Origin: Persicobacter diffluens
Lineage (GTDB): Bacteria; Bacteroidota; Bacteroidia; Cytophagales; Cyclobacteriaceae
Assembly (NCBI RefSeq): GCF_036244895.1
Contig: NZ_BQKE01000001.1
Coordinates: 2,418,001 to 2,482,000, forward strand
Direction of reading: 5' to 3'
Length of the DNA stretch: 64,000 bases
In this document: piece after piece, positions 19,257-28,402 of the stretch
Layout of the letters: every line of letters begins with the position of its first letter
How positions within the stretch are numbered: the first letter of the stretch is position 1
Made by a program: the position numbers and the translations under genes
Notes under the pieces: generated by a model
Told to the model about the DNA's origin: nothing
Seen by the model: only the letters and a program-made list of their open reading frames with translations
Database searches by the model: none

Positions 19257-19480
19257 TTAACCCGAATTATTCACCGCTAAATTAATCAGATAAGCGCAAG
19301 TGGCTTATTTTTAGTTTATTATGATTTATTTTCTTTAGTTTATAATAGCCCAAATTTGGGCAAGCTTGCTTTCTCCTCATTCATCTGTTTCGTTGGAAAA
19401 AACTCGAAATAGGAAACTATTCCTTCATTTTTTCCGCCTTACAGCTAAACGAGGATTTAAGCCTGAATAATCCGGGTTAA
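19257..19480 (-). repeat. TTAA-element copy 2 (intact)
   Basis: A 224-bp copy with both ends intact: TTAA-CCCGAATTATTCA on the left and TGAATAATCCGGG-TTAA on the right (imperfect 13-bp inverted repeats). It contains the internal palindrome GCCCAAATTTGGGC. Its right TTAA ends 3 bp from the stop codon of the GDSL lipoprotein gene. The 5' gene on the other side is convergent. Confidence 0.88.
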
Positions 19481-19483
19481 GGA

Positions 19484-21154
19484 TTATGGAAATTCAACTC
19501 CTCGGTATTGATTCACCAAAACCGGTGAAATGGAGGCGGCAAAATTATTATTAATCGCGCCTATAATTCCATTAGCAGCAACCGCATATCCTCTGGGTGT
19601 CAAATGAATACCATCGGTTGAAAAGGCTCCCCCGGTAATATAACCCCCTGTAATCGTCACCCCGTCCACATAATAGCCACGAATCACCTGATCCAATAAT
19701 GGCTGAATATCATAATAAGCCAAATTGGGGTTGGCATCTGCAATGGACTTGATGGCAGCATTGAATGCTGTGGTAGCCGTTTTTACACTTTCAATTTCAT
19801 TGGGATAATTGTCACTTCCGCCATTATCCAACACATATTGGGTGGGGATGGGCGCCAATAATGCACGCGTTCCGACCTCAGCTTCCGCTGCCGGCACCAA
19901 AACATTTAAATCTACCTGTCCTCCGGTAGCCAAGGAAACCTGACCGGCAATACGATCCAGTGTGGCGGCATCTGCACCCGCATTTCGTGCCCCCACATAC
20001 TGTAAGGTCAGACCTGCCAGGGTGGCATCATCGCCGGTAATCAATCCTAAAACAATAATGAGTGGCGTAGGCACCGATCCCCCGGCCTCTACTGTAGCAA
20101 TATCGGTTAACAGGGTCGTTACATTAGTCGAGTTCAAATACCCCATTCCATTTACCAAAATTTCATTTTGCACTTCCACAAAAGTCAACAAGGCCAAATC
20201 CTCTTCTGGTAAGAAAGCTCGAACGTCATTGGAAGTACCAGGCCCTAACTGAATCATAGGTAAATTGATTCCTTCCACGAAATTAGCCCCATTAAAGCCG
20301 CCTAATAAGTATAATAAATTCGCCTGATCCGCCGTTGCCTGATCAAAGGTTACCAAAGGTGCCACCGCTGGAGATTCCAGTAATGGCAATAGCGTCGCGT
20401 TCACCGTAGTAAAGTAGGCACCATCCAGGACATCAGGCACAGAAATCAACAATCCCTTCTGATCACCTGCGGTCATCACAGCAGTTAAAGCTGCATATGC
20501 ACCGGAAAAAATTGACGTAGGCGTAATTTGATCCATCCAACCGGTCGAGGGGTCCGATGGACTTCCAACGCCCTCTACTCCACCGGAAGCCGCAAAGCCT
20601 AAAATATCATTATTACCCATCCACATGGTGAAAAAGGTATGATCGGAGGACGTCAGGACATCCTGATAAGATACTGGTGCGGATTCTCCAGGAAACATTC
20701 TGGCAAAGAAAGGATTAAAATCAGCATAATTAGGCACTGCCGCATCTACCACACGAATACCCGGAACGCCCATATTGCCAAAATTCGGGCCATTTGATAA
20801 ATTTTGCAGGAAAGAGGGATCTGCTTCTTCCGCCTCTAAAACCGGCAAACCACTGGCGTCCAAACCCGCAAACCTCAAATAGCCGGAACCATTTCCCTGA
20901 ACCTCCGGCTGAGAGAATGCTCCTCCTCCCACTTCACGCAATTGGTTGGCGATCATTAAGGGGTAGGACTGTTTTTGCACCTCTTCATACAAACCACCAT
21001 CGGCATATCCGGCCGTCAGAGAATTTCCTACCGCGACATATTTGGAAAAATCAGCTGTTCCAGCCGAAGGCGAAGGCACATCCTGAATCTCCCGACAGCC
21101 CAATAATAAGGCTGCTCCGGCCAATAATTTAATATAGTTATTCATTAATTTCAT
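19484..21154 (-). CDS. GDSL/SGNH-hydrolase-family lipoprotein
   Basis: A 556-residue lipoprotein (LLGC, Cys20). Block I is VAVGNSLTAGY with Ser45 as nucleophile (GNS in place of GDS), block III is WMGNNDILG, and the catalytic pair lies in DGIHLTPRGYAV near residue 525. It is longer than simple SGNH esterases because of an inserted domain between blocks III and V. It starts 18 bp after the FadL-type porin gene, a pairing common in Bacteroidota. I infer a surface or periplasmic esterase that frees fatty acids or other hydrophobic products for that channel. The substrate is unknown. Confidence 0.85.
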   Translation of the reverse strand: MKLMNNYIKLLAGAALLLGCREIQDVPSPSAGTADFSKYVAVGNSLTAGYADGGLYEEVQKQSYPLMIANQLREVGGGAFSQPEVQGNGSGYLRFAGLDASGLPVLEAEEADPSFLQNLSNGPNFGNMGVPGIRVVDAAVPNYADFNPFFARMFPGESAPVSYQDVLTSSDHTFFTMWMGNNDILGFAASGGVEGVGSPSDPSTGWMDQITPTSIFSGAYAALTAVMTAGDQKGLLISVPDVLDGAYFTTVNATLLPLLESPAVAPLVTFDQATADQANLLYLLGGFNGANFVEGINLPMIQLGPGTSNDVRAFLPEEDLALLTFVEVQNEILVNGMGYLNSTNVTTLLTDIATVEAGGSVPTPLIIVLGLITGDDATLAGLTLQYVGARNAGADAATLDRIAGQVSLATGGQVDLNVLVPAAEAEVGTRALLAPIPTQYVLDNGGSDNYPNEIESVKTATTAFNAAIKSIADANPNLAYYDIQPLLDQVIRGYYVDGVTITGGYITGGAFSTDGIHLTPRGYAVAANGIIGAINNNFAASISPVLVNQYRGVEFP

Positions 21155-21172
21155 GAGTCAAAATATTAGGCA

Positions 21173-22504
21173 TTAAAACAAATAGGTCACCGTAACACCA
21201 CCGATCAAAGCGGTAGACTTATATGTTCCCGGCATAACTTCCTGTACCGGACCATTCACATCCGTCACATTACCATCGGCATCGAAGCCGGCAATGGTAC
21301 CCGCATTGGCCGCATCAGCAAAGGACTGTCTTCTCTCCTGCCCATTTACCCAAAGAAAAGAGGCATCCACCCTTAAATGCTCAGTGGGCATCCATCCAAA
21401 GCCAAAGGTTAGATTGGTTCGATCCGCTCCGGGCGTTTCCGGTGTCATATAACCATCCTGAACAGGCGTTTGGTCATAGTAAATCCCCGCTCTTAATGCC
21501 CAGGCGGGAGTCAGTAAATACTCCGCCCCTAATTTAAATTGTAGCGCATCTTTATAATCACGAGGGGAAGAGGTTCTGAGCTCGCCGTTGATAGGATCTA
21601 CAAAATCAAAAGTCAGAGACTGGTAAGCCGACCAACCCACAATATTACCCTCAAAGCCGATGGTCACTTTTTCATCCGGTGTTACCGTTACCCCCACTGA
21701 GGCCACTGAAGGCAAAGGTAAGGTGGCATCAAACTGAGTACCTCCCTCCGGGAATAGGCCCGTGACATAAATGGATGCCGGAATATTTTTAAAAGTCACA
21801 TCGCCTCCTTTCACTGCTGCATCTACCTTCGAGCGATAGCTAAAAGCCAGATTCACCATTTCTGAAGCCTGGAAGTAAAGCCCCACATTATAACCGAAGG
21901 CAATATCAGCGGAACCATCCAGCTCAATACCCGCATCAGGACCCACCTGAGGAATGCCTCTTTGAAGGTTTACGGAACCCGTGGAAATCACCAATCCGGC
22001 CCCTACAGAAAATCTGTCTGAAATACGGTAAGACACCGTGGGCTGAAAAAAGATGGCCTGCAAATCAATGGATTGCAATAGCGAATTCCCTTTCCAGGCA
22101 GGATCCCACTCCACAGAAGAACCATAAGGCGTATAAACCCCCAGGCCAAAGGCCCAATTACTATATTCCCCCTCACTGTTTTTGGGCTGAAACGCCCCAT
22201 AAACATGAAATGGCGTACCCAGAGGGGAATCCGTAGTAGTGGTATAACTGCTTCCGGGAGTTTCTGAATCCCAATAATTGATCTTTGAATTAATGATATT
22301 CACCCCAAGGGCAACACCACTTTGGCGCGCCATAGCTAAGGCGCCGGGATTCCAAAAAACGCTGGAGGGATCAGGTTGCAAGCCCACCCCAAGGTTACCC
22401 ATCGCCGTGTTGCGGTTACCCTGCAAAAGCACCTGGTAACCCGCGGCCATAGTTTCCATGCCTATCATTACAAGCATGCCGAGTAGTAATACTCCTTTTT
22501 TCAT
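21173..22504 (-). CDS. FadL/OmpP1/TodX-family outer-membrane transporter
   Basis: A 443-residue beta-barrel with a signal peptide (cleavage after METMA, residue ~20). The mature start AGYQVLLQGNRNTAMGNLGVGL followed by PSSVFWNPGAL is the typical FadL N-terminal hatch. Later strands (LAFSYRSKVDAAVKGGDVTF, ALRAGIYYDQTPV, and the final VTVTYLF) fit the barrel. The family moves long-chain fatty acids and other hydrophobic compounds across the outer membrane without TonB. It is first in a two-gene operon with the GDSL lipoprotein. Confidence 0.9.
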   Translation of the reverse strand: MKKGVLLLGMLVMIGMETMAAGYQVLLQGNRNTAMGNLGVGLQPDPSSVFWNPGALAMARQSGVALGVNIINSKINYWDSETPGSSYTTTTDSPLGTPFHVYGAFQPKNSEGEYSNWAFGLGVYTPYGSSVEWDPAWKGNSLLQSIDLQAIFFQPTVSYRISDRFSVGAGLVISTGSVNLQRGIPQVGPDAGIELDGSADIAFGYNVGLYFQASEMVNLAFSYRSKVDAAVKGGDVTFKNIPASIYVTGLFPEGGTQFDATLPLPSVASVGVTVTPDEKVTIGFEGNIVGWSAYQSLTFDFVDPINGELRTSSPRDYKDALQFKLGAEYLLTPAWALRAGIYYDQTPVQDGYMTPETPGADRTNLTFGFGWMPTEHLRVDASFLWVNGQERRQSFADAANAGTIAGFDADGNVTDVNGPVQEVMPGTYKSTALIGGVTVTYLF

Positions 22505-22985
22505 AAGTAGGAAAAAGTTTGTTTTAGGTTAAATCAAACGAAGGCATTGTCGATCAGGAAATTTTCACCCCCCATCATGCTCAACAGGAAATCAGAAAAA
22601 CAATTATTAACTCCACTATTCATACACCAAAAAGGAAACTAATAGCTTAATAAAAGTTTAACCCTGAAGATACCATCGATCCGGGAAGTATGTTTCCCAT
22701 CGCCAATACATTACGCTTATTATAATTTATGCATAATTTTTTTGGGAAAAAATTCAATATTGAAAAAAATATCCTCCTTTTGTGAAAATAGTTTCCGACC
22801 CCGAAGATAAAATCCTTACAAAGCGAAAGCGGCTAAAATGGAAACCCAATAACCTAAATTGGTTTTCGAATTTTAAAAAAGACATAAAAAAAACTCCTGG
22901 GTTGGAGGAGTTTTTTTTTATAACTGACCGCTTTTATTGGATCATGCCCTTAGCCCGGCTTTTGCCTTAATAAGCCGGATTATCC
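22505..22985. other. intergenic region with a bidirectional terminator-like hairpin
   Basis: The left part should hold the fadL-like promoter on the minus strand. At 22886-22919 an ACTCC / GGAGT stem with A-run before and nine T after could end transcription from either side. Right of it, at about 22950-22990, are scraps of the left end of the TTAA element (TTAGCCCGG and TAAGCCGGATTATCC). A short frame starting at GTG 22782 crosses the hairpin and is not credible. Confidence 0.55.
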
Positions 22986-22989
22986 CTGC

Positions 22990-23208
22990 TGAACCCAAAT
23001 TATGCATGCTTAAATACTCGTTTAGCTGCAAGGCTAAAAAATGACGGAATTTTTCCTAATTCAAGTTTTTCCAAGAAAACGGATGAAAGAGGAGAAAGAA
23101 AGCCTGCCCTGATTTTGACAATTATTAATCAAATAAAATACTGTTATTGCTTCGAGAATAAAACCTTTGCGCGGACTGAGGAATTTGTCGGCGCTATATT
23201 CTGTTTAA
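22990..23208 (+). repeat. TTAA-element copy 3 (degenerate)
   Basis: About 219 bp aligned to the family: left end TGAACCCAAATTATGCATGC, then TTAAATACTCGTTTAGCTGC, and the GGATGAAAGAGGAGAAAG block. The right end GCGCTATATTCTGTTTAA is weak. The palindrome is lost. It lies downstream of menC. Confidence 0.65.
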
Positions 23209-23278
23209 AAACACCCCTAGCCCAAAGTGGATACGGGAGTTTTGTTGACAGACCACATTTACCGGTGCATAATTGGAC

Positions 23279-24373
23279 TTATTCCAGTCCAATTTCCCAA
23301 GGCAACTCATTTTTATAATGGATACTTCCCTCCCTGATGGTCAAAGGAGAACCAAAATTATTGTGATATAACTGCCCGGTCCCTAAACCCTGCGGCATTT
23401 TCACCTGTAGAAAAGAAGTCAATTGAGTTATCGCATTCAGCCCGATATTCGATTCCAGCGCTGAAGTCATCCACCAACCCTGGCTATACTTATTTGCCAA
23501 AGAAATCCAATCCAGTGAATCCTGAATCCCCCCGACCAAAGTGGGCTTTAAGATGATAAATTGCGGCAAAATAGTCTTCATTAACAATTCCCGTTCCGAA
23601 GCCGCCATCACTCCTATCAGCTCCTCATCTAAGGCAATGGGCGTAATTTCCTGCGCACAAAGTCTGGCCATGGCCTCCCATTGCCCTGCTTTTACCGGCT
23701 GTTCAATGGAATGAATCTCCAGCCGTTTTAAATCCCGTAATACCTCAGCCGCTTCATCCTCCGCAAAAGCCCCATTGGCATCTACCCGCAACACCAGCTG
23801 ATTGGCGGTAAACTGCTTACGCAATCGGTGCAGTAAGTTCATCTCCCGATCATAATCAATCGCCCCGATTTTCATCTTGATGCAGGCAAAACCGGCTTTC
23901 AGTTTTTCTTCCATCTGCCCGGCCATGAAATCCTCTTCTCCCATCCACACCAGGCCGTTAATCGGAATCGATTCGGCTCCGTTAAAAAATGGCGTATCAA
24001 ATATTTTCCGTATCCCGCCCTGAAATAAATCCCGAAAGGCAGTCTCCATGGCAAAACGAAAAGCGGGCAAATGATCCGGCACCTGCTCTTTGGCCCATTG
24101 ACTGATGGCATCCAAACGGTCAGGCACTTCCTGAAGGCTTTCCCAGCGCTCCAATTTCTTTTCGATTTCTTCCTGAAAAGTCGGCACATCATCTATGCTT
24201 AGCCCTTTCAACGGCCCTGCTTCACCCCAGGCCACCTTTCCTCCCGACTCTAGTTTGATCAGCCAGGTATCTTTGGTTTTTAGGACCCCACGGGAAGTTC
24301 CCGCATCAAATTTAAAAGCCAATTGATAAGGATACACCTTAAAGTTGACCGGATGTGAAAGCGCTGTTGACAT
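23279..24373 (-). CDS. menC: o-succinylbenzoate synthase (MenC-type, enolase superfamily)
   Basis: A 364-residue enolase-superfamily dehydratase. The N-terminal capping domain is followed by a barrel with all expected catalytic residues: KMKIG (K-x-K), VDANG (Asp), SIEQPV (Glu), ALDEELIG (Asp) and ILKPTLVGG (Lys). It makes o-succinylbenzoate for menaquinone synthesis in the cytoplasm. No other men gene is nearby. Enolase relatives such as dipeptide epimerases share the fold; the residue set and length favour MenC. The promoter is shared with the divergent pyrophosphatase-like gene. Confidence 0.85.
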   Translation of the reverse strand: MSTALSHPVNFKVYPYQLAFKFDAGTSRGVLKTKDTWLIKLESGGKVAWGEAGPLKGLSIDDVPTFQEEIEKKLERWESLQEVPDRLDAISQWAKEQVPDHLPAFRFAMETAFRDLFQGGIRKIFDTPFFNGAESIPINGLVWMGEEDFMAGQMEEKLKAGFACIKMKIGAIDYDREMNLLHRLRKQFTANQLVLRVDANGAFAEDEAAEVLRDLKRLEIHSIEQPVKAGQWEAMARLCAQEITPIALDEELIGVMAASERELLMKTILPQFIILKPTLVGGIQDSLDWISLANKYSQGWWMTSALESNIGLNAITQLTSFLQVKMPQGLGTGQLYHNNFGSPLTIREGSIHYKNELPWEIGLE

Positions 24374-24496
24374 TTCGAAATAATATTGTTTTTGGGAAAA
24401 CTAGAATAATTTGTATTTTTATTATACGACGCAGCATTTGCCGTTCAAAAATAGTCAATAATCTCCGCTCCTCAAGGAACACAATCTACTAAAATT

Positions 24497-25042
24497 ATGA
24501 ACCCCCACCGCAAAGAAGAACACATCAGAGTATTAGTAGAAACCAACAAGGGGAGCAAAAACCGTTATGTTTGGGAGGAGGAAAGCAAAAGCATTCGTTT
24601 TATACGCACCCTTTTCCATAACCTTCGTTACCCGGCTGAATATGGCCTGGTGTTGAATACGCTAGACGAAGACCACAAGGCCCTGGATGCCCTGGTGCTG
24701 ATTGATGAGCCTACCTTTCCCGGCTGCATAATTCACGCCCGCCCCATCGGATTGTTCAAAATGCTGGAAGAGGAAGGGCCGGATCACAAACTCATTTGCA
24801 TTCCCGTGGAAGATCCTCGCTGGAATAAAATATTCAACCTGCATCAGGTAGACGCCGGTTTAATGAAAGAGATTGAACTATTCCTGACAGCTTATGCCCG
24901 CTTTGAGGATCATAAGATGGATCTGGAAGGCTGGGAAGATCAAAATTCCGCCATCGACATTGTTCGTGAAGCACAAGCCCGGTATTGGGAATTGCATTCC
25001 GAAACTGTTAACCCGGATTATTCCTGCTTAAACCCTCGATAA
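24497..25042 (+). CDS. family I inorganic pyrophosphatase homologue, probably not active
   Basis: A 181-residue protein aligning well with soluble pyrophosphatases: IRVLVET (Glu15), RYPAEYG (Tyr45, Tyr49), DALVLID, GPDHKL (Asp96, Lys98) and LEGWED. Several catalytic positions differ from E. coli Ppa by my hand alignment: the metal ligand Asp67 is Lys61, Glu31 is Val25, Lys29 is Arg23 and Lys142 is Ala134. So hydrolysis of pyrophosphate is doubtful. The last 11 codons (VNPDYSCLNPR) and the stop codon come from an inserted TTAA element, so the original C-terminus has been replaced. Confidence 0.75.
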   Translation: MNPHRKEEHIRVLVETNKGSKNRYVWEEESKSIRFIRTLFHNLRYPAEYGLVLNTLDEDHKALDALVLIDEPTFPGCIIHARPIGLFKMLEEEGPDHKLICIPVEDPRWNKIFNLHQVDAGLMKEIELFLTAYARFEDHKMDLEGWEDQNSAIDIVREAQARYWELHSETVNPDYSCLNPR

Positions 25043-25229
25043 GCCGAAAGGCGGGAAAAATGAAAGAATTTTTCCTGTTTCGAGTTATTGCCAACGAAGC
25101 AACTGTATGAGAAGAAAGCAAGCTTGCCCCAATTTGGGTTATTAACAAATCAGCAACCCAATCTTATTGAATGGGAAATAAGTCCTTTAATCTGACTCAC
25201 TTTATTTACTGGCGAATAATTCTGGTTAA
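25008..25229 (+). repeat. TTAA-element copy 4 (intact), overlapping two gene ends
   Basis: A 222-bp copy with ends TTAA-CCCGGATTATTCC and GCGAATAATTCTGG-TTAA. The left end lies inside the pyrophosphatase-like gene and provides its last codons and stop. In the right TTAA the minus-strand reading TAA (25228-25226) is the stop codon of the flavoprotein gene. The element therefore sits exactly between two convergent genes. Confidence 0.88.
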
Positions 25230-26458
25230 TTTTTTAGCTGCTCCACCATATGCCGGGCAGCCACATACCCCCCACTCCAGGCATTTTGGAAATTATAACC
25301 ACCGGTAATCCCGTCCACATCCAATACTTCTCCGGCTAAATATAAACCGGCCAGTTTTCGGGACTGCATACTTTTAAAATCCACTTCACTGCATTTTACG
25401 CCTCCGGCCGTAACAAATTCCTCTTTGAAGGTGGTTTTTCCCGCCACTTCAAATGGCATCGATACCATCGCATTAATCAGCTTATTGGCGCTTTTCTTTG
25501 GCAAATCCGCCCAGCGCATCTCTTCCGGAATCCCGGCCAGTTCCATCAGGGTACTCCACAGGCGCTGTGTCAATGGGCGTAGCGGACAATTCACTATCTT
25601 TTTCTTCGCCTGACTATTCCGGTTTTCACTCACCCAGTTCCGGACTGCATCTTCATTCCATTCCTGATCCCATTTCACCAATACCTGAAATTGATAATCC
25701 TTTTCCGCTAAATGCCGGGCCGCAAAAGCGGAAAGTTTTAATACCGCAGGTCCGCTTAAACCCCAATGGGTAATTAATAAAGGACCTGTATAACTAAATT
25801 TAGTGCCGGCAATTTTCACCTCTGCGGAAGGCACGGAAGTACCGGCCAAAGTCAGCAATGGACTATCCGGAATATTGAAAGTAAATAAAGAAGGCAAGGG
25901 CTTTTCAAGCTCGAGTCCCAAGGCGGACAACCAATCATATGCAGCAGATTTCGGATGACCACCTATGGCCACCATTACCAAATCCGCCTCCCATAGCTTT
26001 CCTCCACTAGTGGTCACGGTCCATCCTTCGGGCTTTTGTGATAAATCTACGACCTGTTCTCCATGCATGACCTTCACCCCCAAACGCTGTGCCTCTTCCC
26101 GAAGACAATCAATAATCGTTTGAGAGCTATCTGAAGTAGGAAAAACACGCCCGTCATCCTCGGCTTTCAGGGGAATCCCTCTTTCCTCAAACCATTGGCG
26201 CAACTCCACAGGTCCGAAGGCTTTAAATAAATTCCGGAGCGGCTTTTCACCACGAGGATATTGCTTCACTAACTGCCCGACCTGATCCAATGAAGTGGTG
26301 ACATTACATCGACCTCCACCGGAAACCTTTACCTTGGAAAGGGTTTTATTCGATTTTTCCAAAATCACCACCTCCACATCATTAGGTAATTGCTGCAAAT
26401 TCGCTGCGGCAAAAAAGCCCGCGGCACCTCCTCCGATGATCACTATCCTACGCCCCAT
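25226..26458 (-). CDS. HI0933/YhiN-family FAD-dependent oxidoreductase
   Basis: A 410-residue flavoprotein. The dinucleotide-binding motif is at the very start (IVIIGGGAAGFFAAANL), followed by the family hallmark KVKVSGGGRCNVT and, near the C-terminus, FVTAGGVKCSEVDFKSMQSR and GEVLDVDGITGGYNFQNAW. Members include BaiN-like enzymes, but the physiological substrate of most is unknown. Its ATG overlaps the symporter stop codon (TAATG), so the two are translationally coupled. Its own stop codon is in the right end of a TTAA element. Confidence 0.88.
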   Translation of the reverse strand: MGRRIVIIGGGAAGFFAAANLQQLPNDVEVVILEKSNKTLSKVKVSGGGRCNVTTSLDQVGQLVKQYPRGEKPLRNLFKAFGPVELRQWFEERGIPLKAEDDGRVFPTSDSSQTIIDCLREEAQRLGVKVMHGEQVVDLSQKPEGWTVTTSGGKLWEADLVMVAIGGHPKSAAYDWLSALGLELEKPLPSLFTFNIPDSPLLTLAGTSVPSAEVKIAGTKFSYTGPLLITHWGLSGPAVLKLSAFAARHLAEKDYQFQVLVKWDQEWNEDAVRNWVSENRNSQAKKKIVNCPLRPLTQRLWSTLMELAGIPEEMRWADLPKKSANKLINAMVSMPFEVAGKTTFKEEFVTAGGVKCSEVDFKSMQSRKLAGLYLAGEVLDVDGITGGYNFQNAWSGGYVAARHMVEQLKN

Positions 26459-28140
26459 TAAGCTGTAACCTCTTGTTTATTTTTGAAAAACTGCTGAAAA
26501 ATCATGCTTAGACATATGACCAAAGCACAACCAATCAAATTGAACCACAAATATCCGACATTCGTGAATTTATACAAAATTACCACACACACTTCTGCGA
26601 TCAGCGCTGCCACAAACACCGCATCTCCCTGAACTTTTTTCAGGTAAAAGGCGGTCAGGAAAATCCCCAAAATAGTGCCGTAGAATAAAGATCCGATAAT
26701 ATTGACCGCCTGAATCAGGTTTTCAAACATAGACGCATAAGAGGCAAAAATCAGCGCAATAACACCCCACATAAAAGTAAACCAGCGCGAAGCTTTCAGA
26801 TAATGTTCATCGTCTCCGTCCTTTTTAATGTTTCTTTTATAAATATCCACCAGAGTGGTGGAACCCAAAGCATTTAATTCAGAAGCAGTAGAAGACATGG
26901 CCGCCGAAAATATGGCCGCCAACAGCAAGCCAATGATCCCATGCGGCAAATAGCGCATCACAAAAGTAATGAAGACGTAATCGGTATCTCTGGTTTCCGC
27001 TTCCGGCACACTGGCCTTAATCACCTCCACCGCCTGCGCCCGCAGCTCCTGCTCCTTTTCATTCAGCTCATTAATGGTGGTCATCAACTCCGGGGAATGG
27101 TCCTGATTCGCCCATGATGCGATCACCTGTTTTTTGGTTTCAAAAACTGCTTCATGCTCTTTTTCAAGGGCCTGAAAATCTTCCCTGCCTTCCGTTTGAT
27201 ATACCAGATTTACGACGGAAGTATTGAAAAACAGCGGCGACCTTTCGAACTGAAAGAACACAAACACCAGTACCCCAATAAAAAGTATAATCAACTGCAT
27301 GGGGATTTTCAAAATGCCATTCAGCAACAACCCCAAACGACTCTCCGTCATTGACTTACCAGAAAGATAACGCTGTACCTGCGATTGGTCGGTTCCGAAA
27401 TATGATAAGAAAAGAAAAAAACCTCCCAATATTCCGGACCAGATATTATAACGATCACTTAGATCAAATTTCCAGGAAATAAGCTCCATCTTATCCAGAC
27501 CCGAAGCCAGGGCGACCCCATCAGAAAGCGTGAAGTCTTTGGGAAACAGATATACAATTAAAACACCGGCTAATATCATTCCCCCCATCATGATGGTCAT
27601 CTGATGTTGCTGGGTCTGGCTTACTGCTTTCGTTCCACCGGACACAGTATAAAAGATGACCAGTACCCCGATAATCAGATTCGTTTGAAACAAGGGCCAG
27701 CCCAATAAGGTGGACAAAATAATAGAGGGCGCATAAATGGTAATCCCTGCCGCCAATCCCCTCTGAAAAAGGAAAAGAAAGGCCGCCAGGGAACGGGTTT
27801 TCAAATCAAACCGACCTTCCAGATACTCATAAGCGGTAAAAACATTCAGCTTATAAAAGATGGGAATGGCCGTAACACAGAGCACCACCATGGCCAAAGG
27901 CATGCCAATATAAAACTGCATAAAGCGCATGCCATCGGCATAAGCCTGCCCCGGAGTAGACAAAAAGGTAATGGCTGAAGCCTGCGTCGCCATAATAGAG
28001 ATCCCGATCGTCCACCACTTCAGTTCTTTATTCCCTAACAGAAATCCCTTGATATCCTTCGCATTCCGCGTTTTAATAATTCCATAGCCGACAATGGAAA
28101 GCAGCGTTCCGATTAAGACAATCCAGTCTAACCAATTCAT
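26458..28140 (-). CDS. sodium:solute symporter (SSS family)
   Basis: A 560-residue inner-membrane symporter with about 13-14 membrane segments. Typical SSS features are GFLLGNKELKWWTIGISIMATQASAITFLSTPG near the N-terminus and SYFGTDQSQVQRYLSGKS, plus AAIFSAAMSSTASELNALGST around residue 420. A hydrophilic Glu/Lys-rich loop (about residues 330-390) interrupts the second half. I start at ATG 28140, where the stop of the upstream 44-residue gene overlaps as ATGA; an upstream in-frame extension to 28203 has no support. The substrate cannot be told; sugars, sialic acid or similar are common for this branch. Confidence 0.88.
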   Translation of the reverse strand: MNWLDWIVLIGTLLSIVGYGIIKTRNAKDIKGFLLGNKELKWWTIGISIMATQASAITFLSTPGQAYADGMRFMQFYIGMPLAMVVLCVTAIPIFYKLNVFTAYEYLEGRFDLKTRSLAAFLFLFQRGLAAGITIYAPSIILSTLLGWPLFQTNLIIGVLVIFYTVSGGTKAVSQTQQHQMTIMMGGMILAGVLIVYLFPKDFTLSDGVALASGLDKMELISWKFDLSDRYNIWSGILGGFFLFLSYFGTDQSQVQRYLSGKSMTESRLGLLLNGILKIPMQLIILFIGVLVFVFFQFERSPLFFNTSVVNLVYQTEGREDFQALEKEHEAVFETKKQVIASWANQDHSPELMTTINELNEKEQELRAQAVEVIKASVPEAETRDTDYVFITFVMRYLPHGIIGLLLAAIFSAAMSSTASELNALGSTTLVDIYKRNIKKDGDDEHYLKASRWFTFMWGVIALIFASYASMFENLIQAVNIIGSLFYGTILGIFLTAFYLKKVQGDAVFVAALIAEVCVVILYKFTNVGYLWFNLIGCALVICLSMIFQQFFKNKQEVTA

Positions 28141-28271
28141 GAAAATACCTGTGTTAAGATGGTGAATATGATGACATAAAAACAAAAAATACCAATAGTC
28201 CACAGATACAAATTGGTCCAGGTTCCTGCTATTGGAGGTTTCTCCTCTCCGGCTTTATCCCAAAAATCCAT
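28137..28271 (-). CDS. 44-residue single-pass membrane protein coupled to the symporter
   Basis: The ATG at 28271 opens a 44-codon frame beginning MDFWDKAGEEKPP and continuing into one strongly hydrophobic helix (about residues 20-42, rich in I, F, V and L). Its TGA overlaps the symporter ATG as ATGA, the usual sign of translational coupling. No known domain is recognised. Its size, single helix and position suggest a small subunit or stabiliser of the transporter, which is inference. The conserved-looking soluble N-terminus with PP argues against a chance frame. Confidence 0.7.
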   Translation of the reverse strand: MDFWDKAGEEKPPIAGTWTNLYLWTIGIFCFYVIIFTILTQVFS

Positions 28272-28327
28272 AATTTATGAGCCTCGATTGATGATTAAAT
28301 TTCAAATTAATACAAGGATTCGTAGGC

Positions 28328-28366
28328 ACAAAAAAAAACGTCTCCAATTGTCAATTAGAAACGTTT
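28328..28366 (-). terminator. rho-independent terminator of dnaB
   Basis: The pairing AACGT...CCAATTG / CAATTAG...ACGTT (28336-28366) forms a long, slightly imperfect stem. The minus strand continues into about ten T (28328-28338). It lies just past the dnaB stop. Confidence 0.8.
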
Positions 28367-28402
28367 TTCATTTATCGAATAAAATTATAAATCTTAATTT
28401 TC

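Noticed and set aside
22782..22970. A 62-codon plus-strand frame starting at GTG
   Set aside because: It runs through a terminator-like hairpin and the start of a TTAA-element remnant, has no homology I recognise, and has a lysine-rich composition expected from AT-rich DNA.
19030..23208. CRISPR array or tandem repeats
   Set aside because: The repeated sequences are dispersed, ~222 bp, with inverted ends and TTAA flanks, and have no unique spacers of fixed length.
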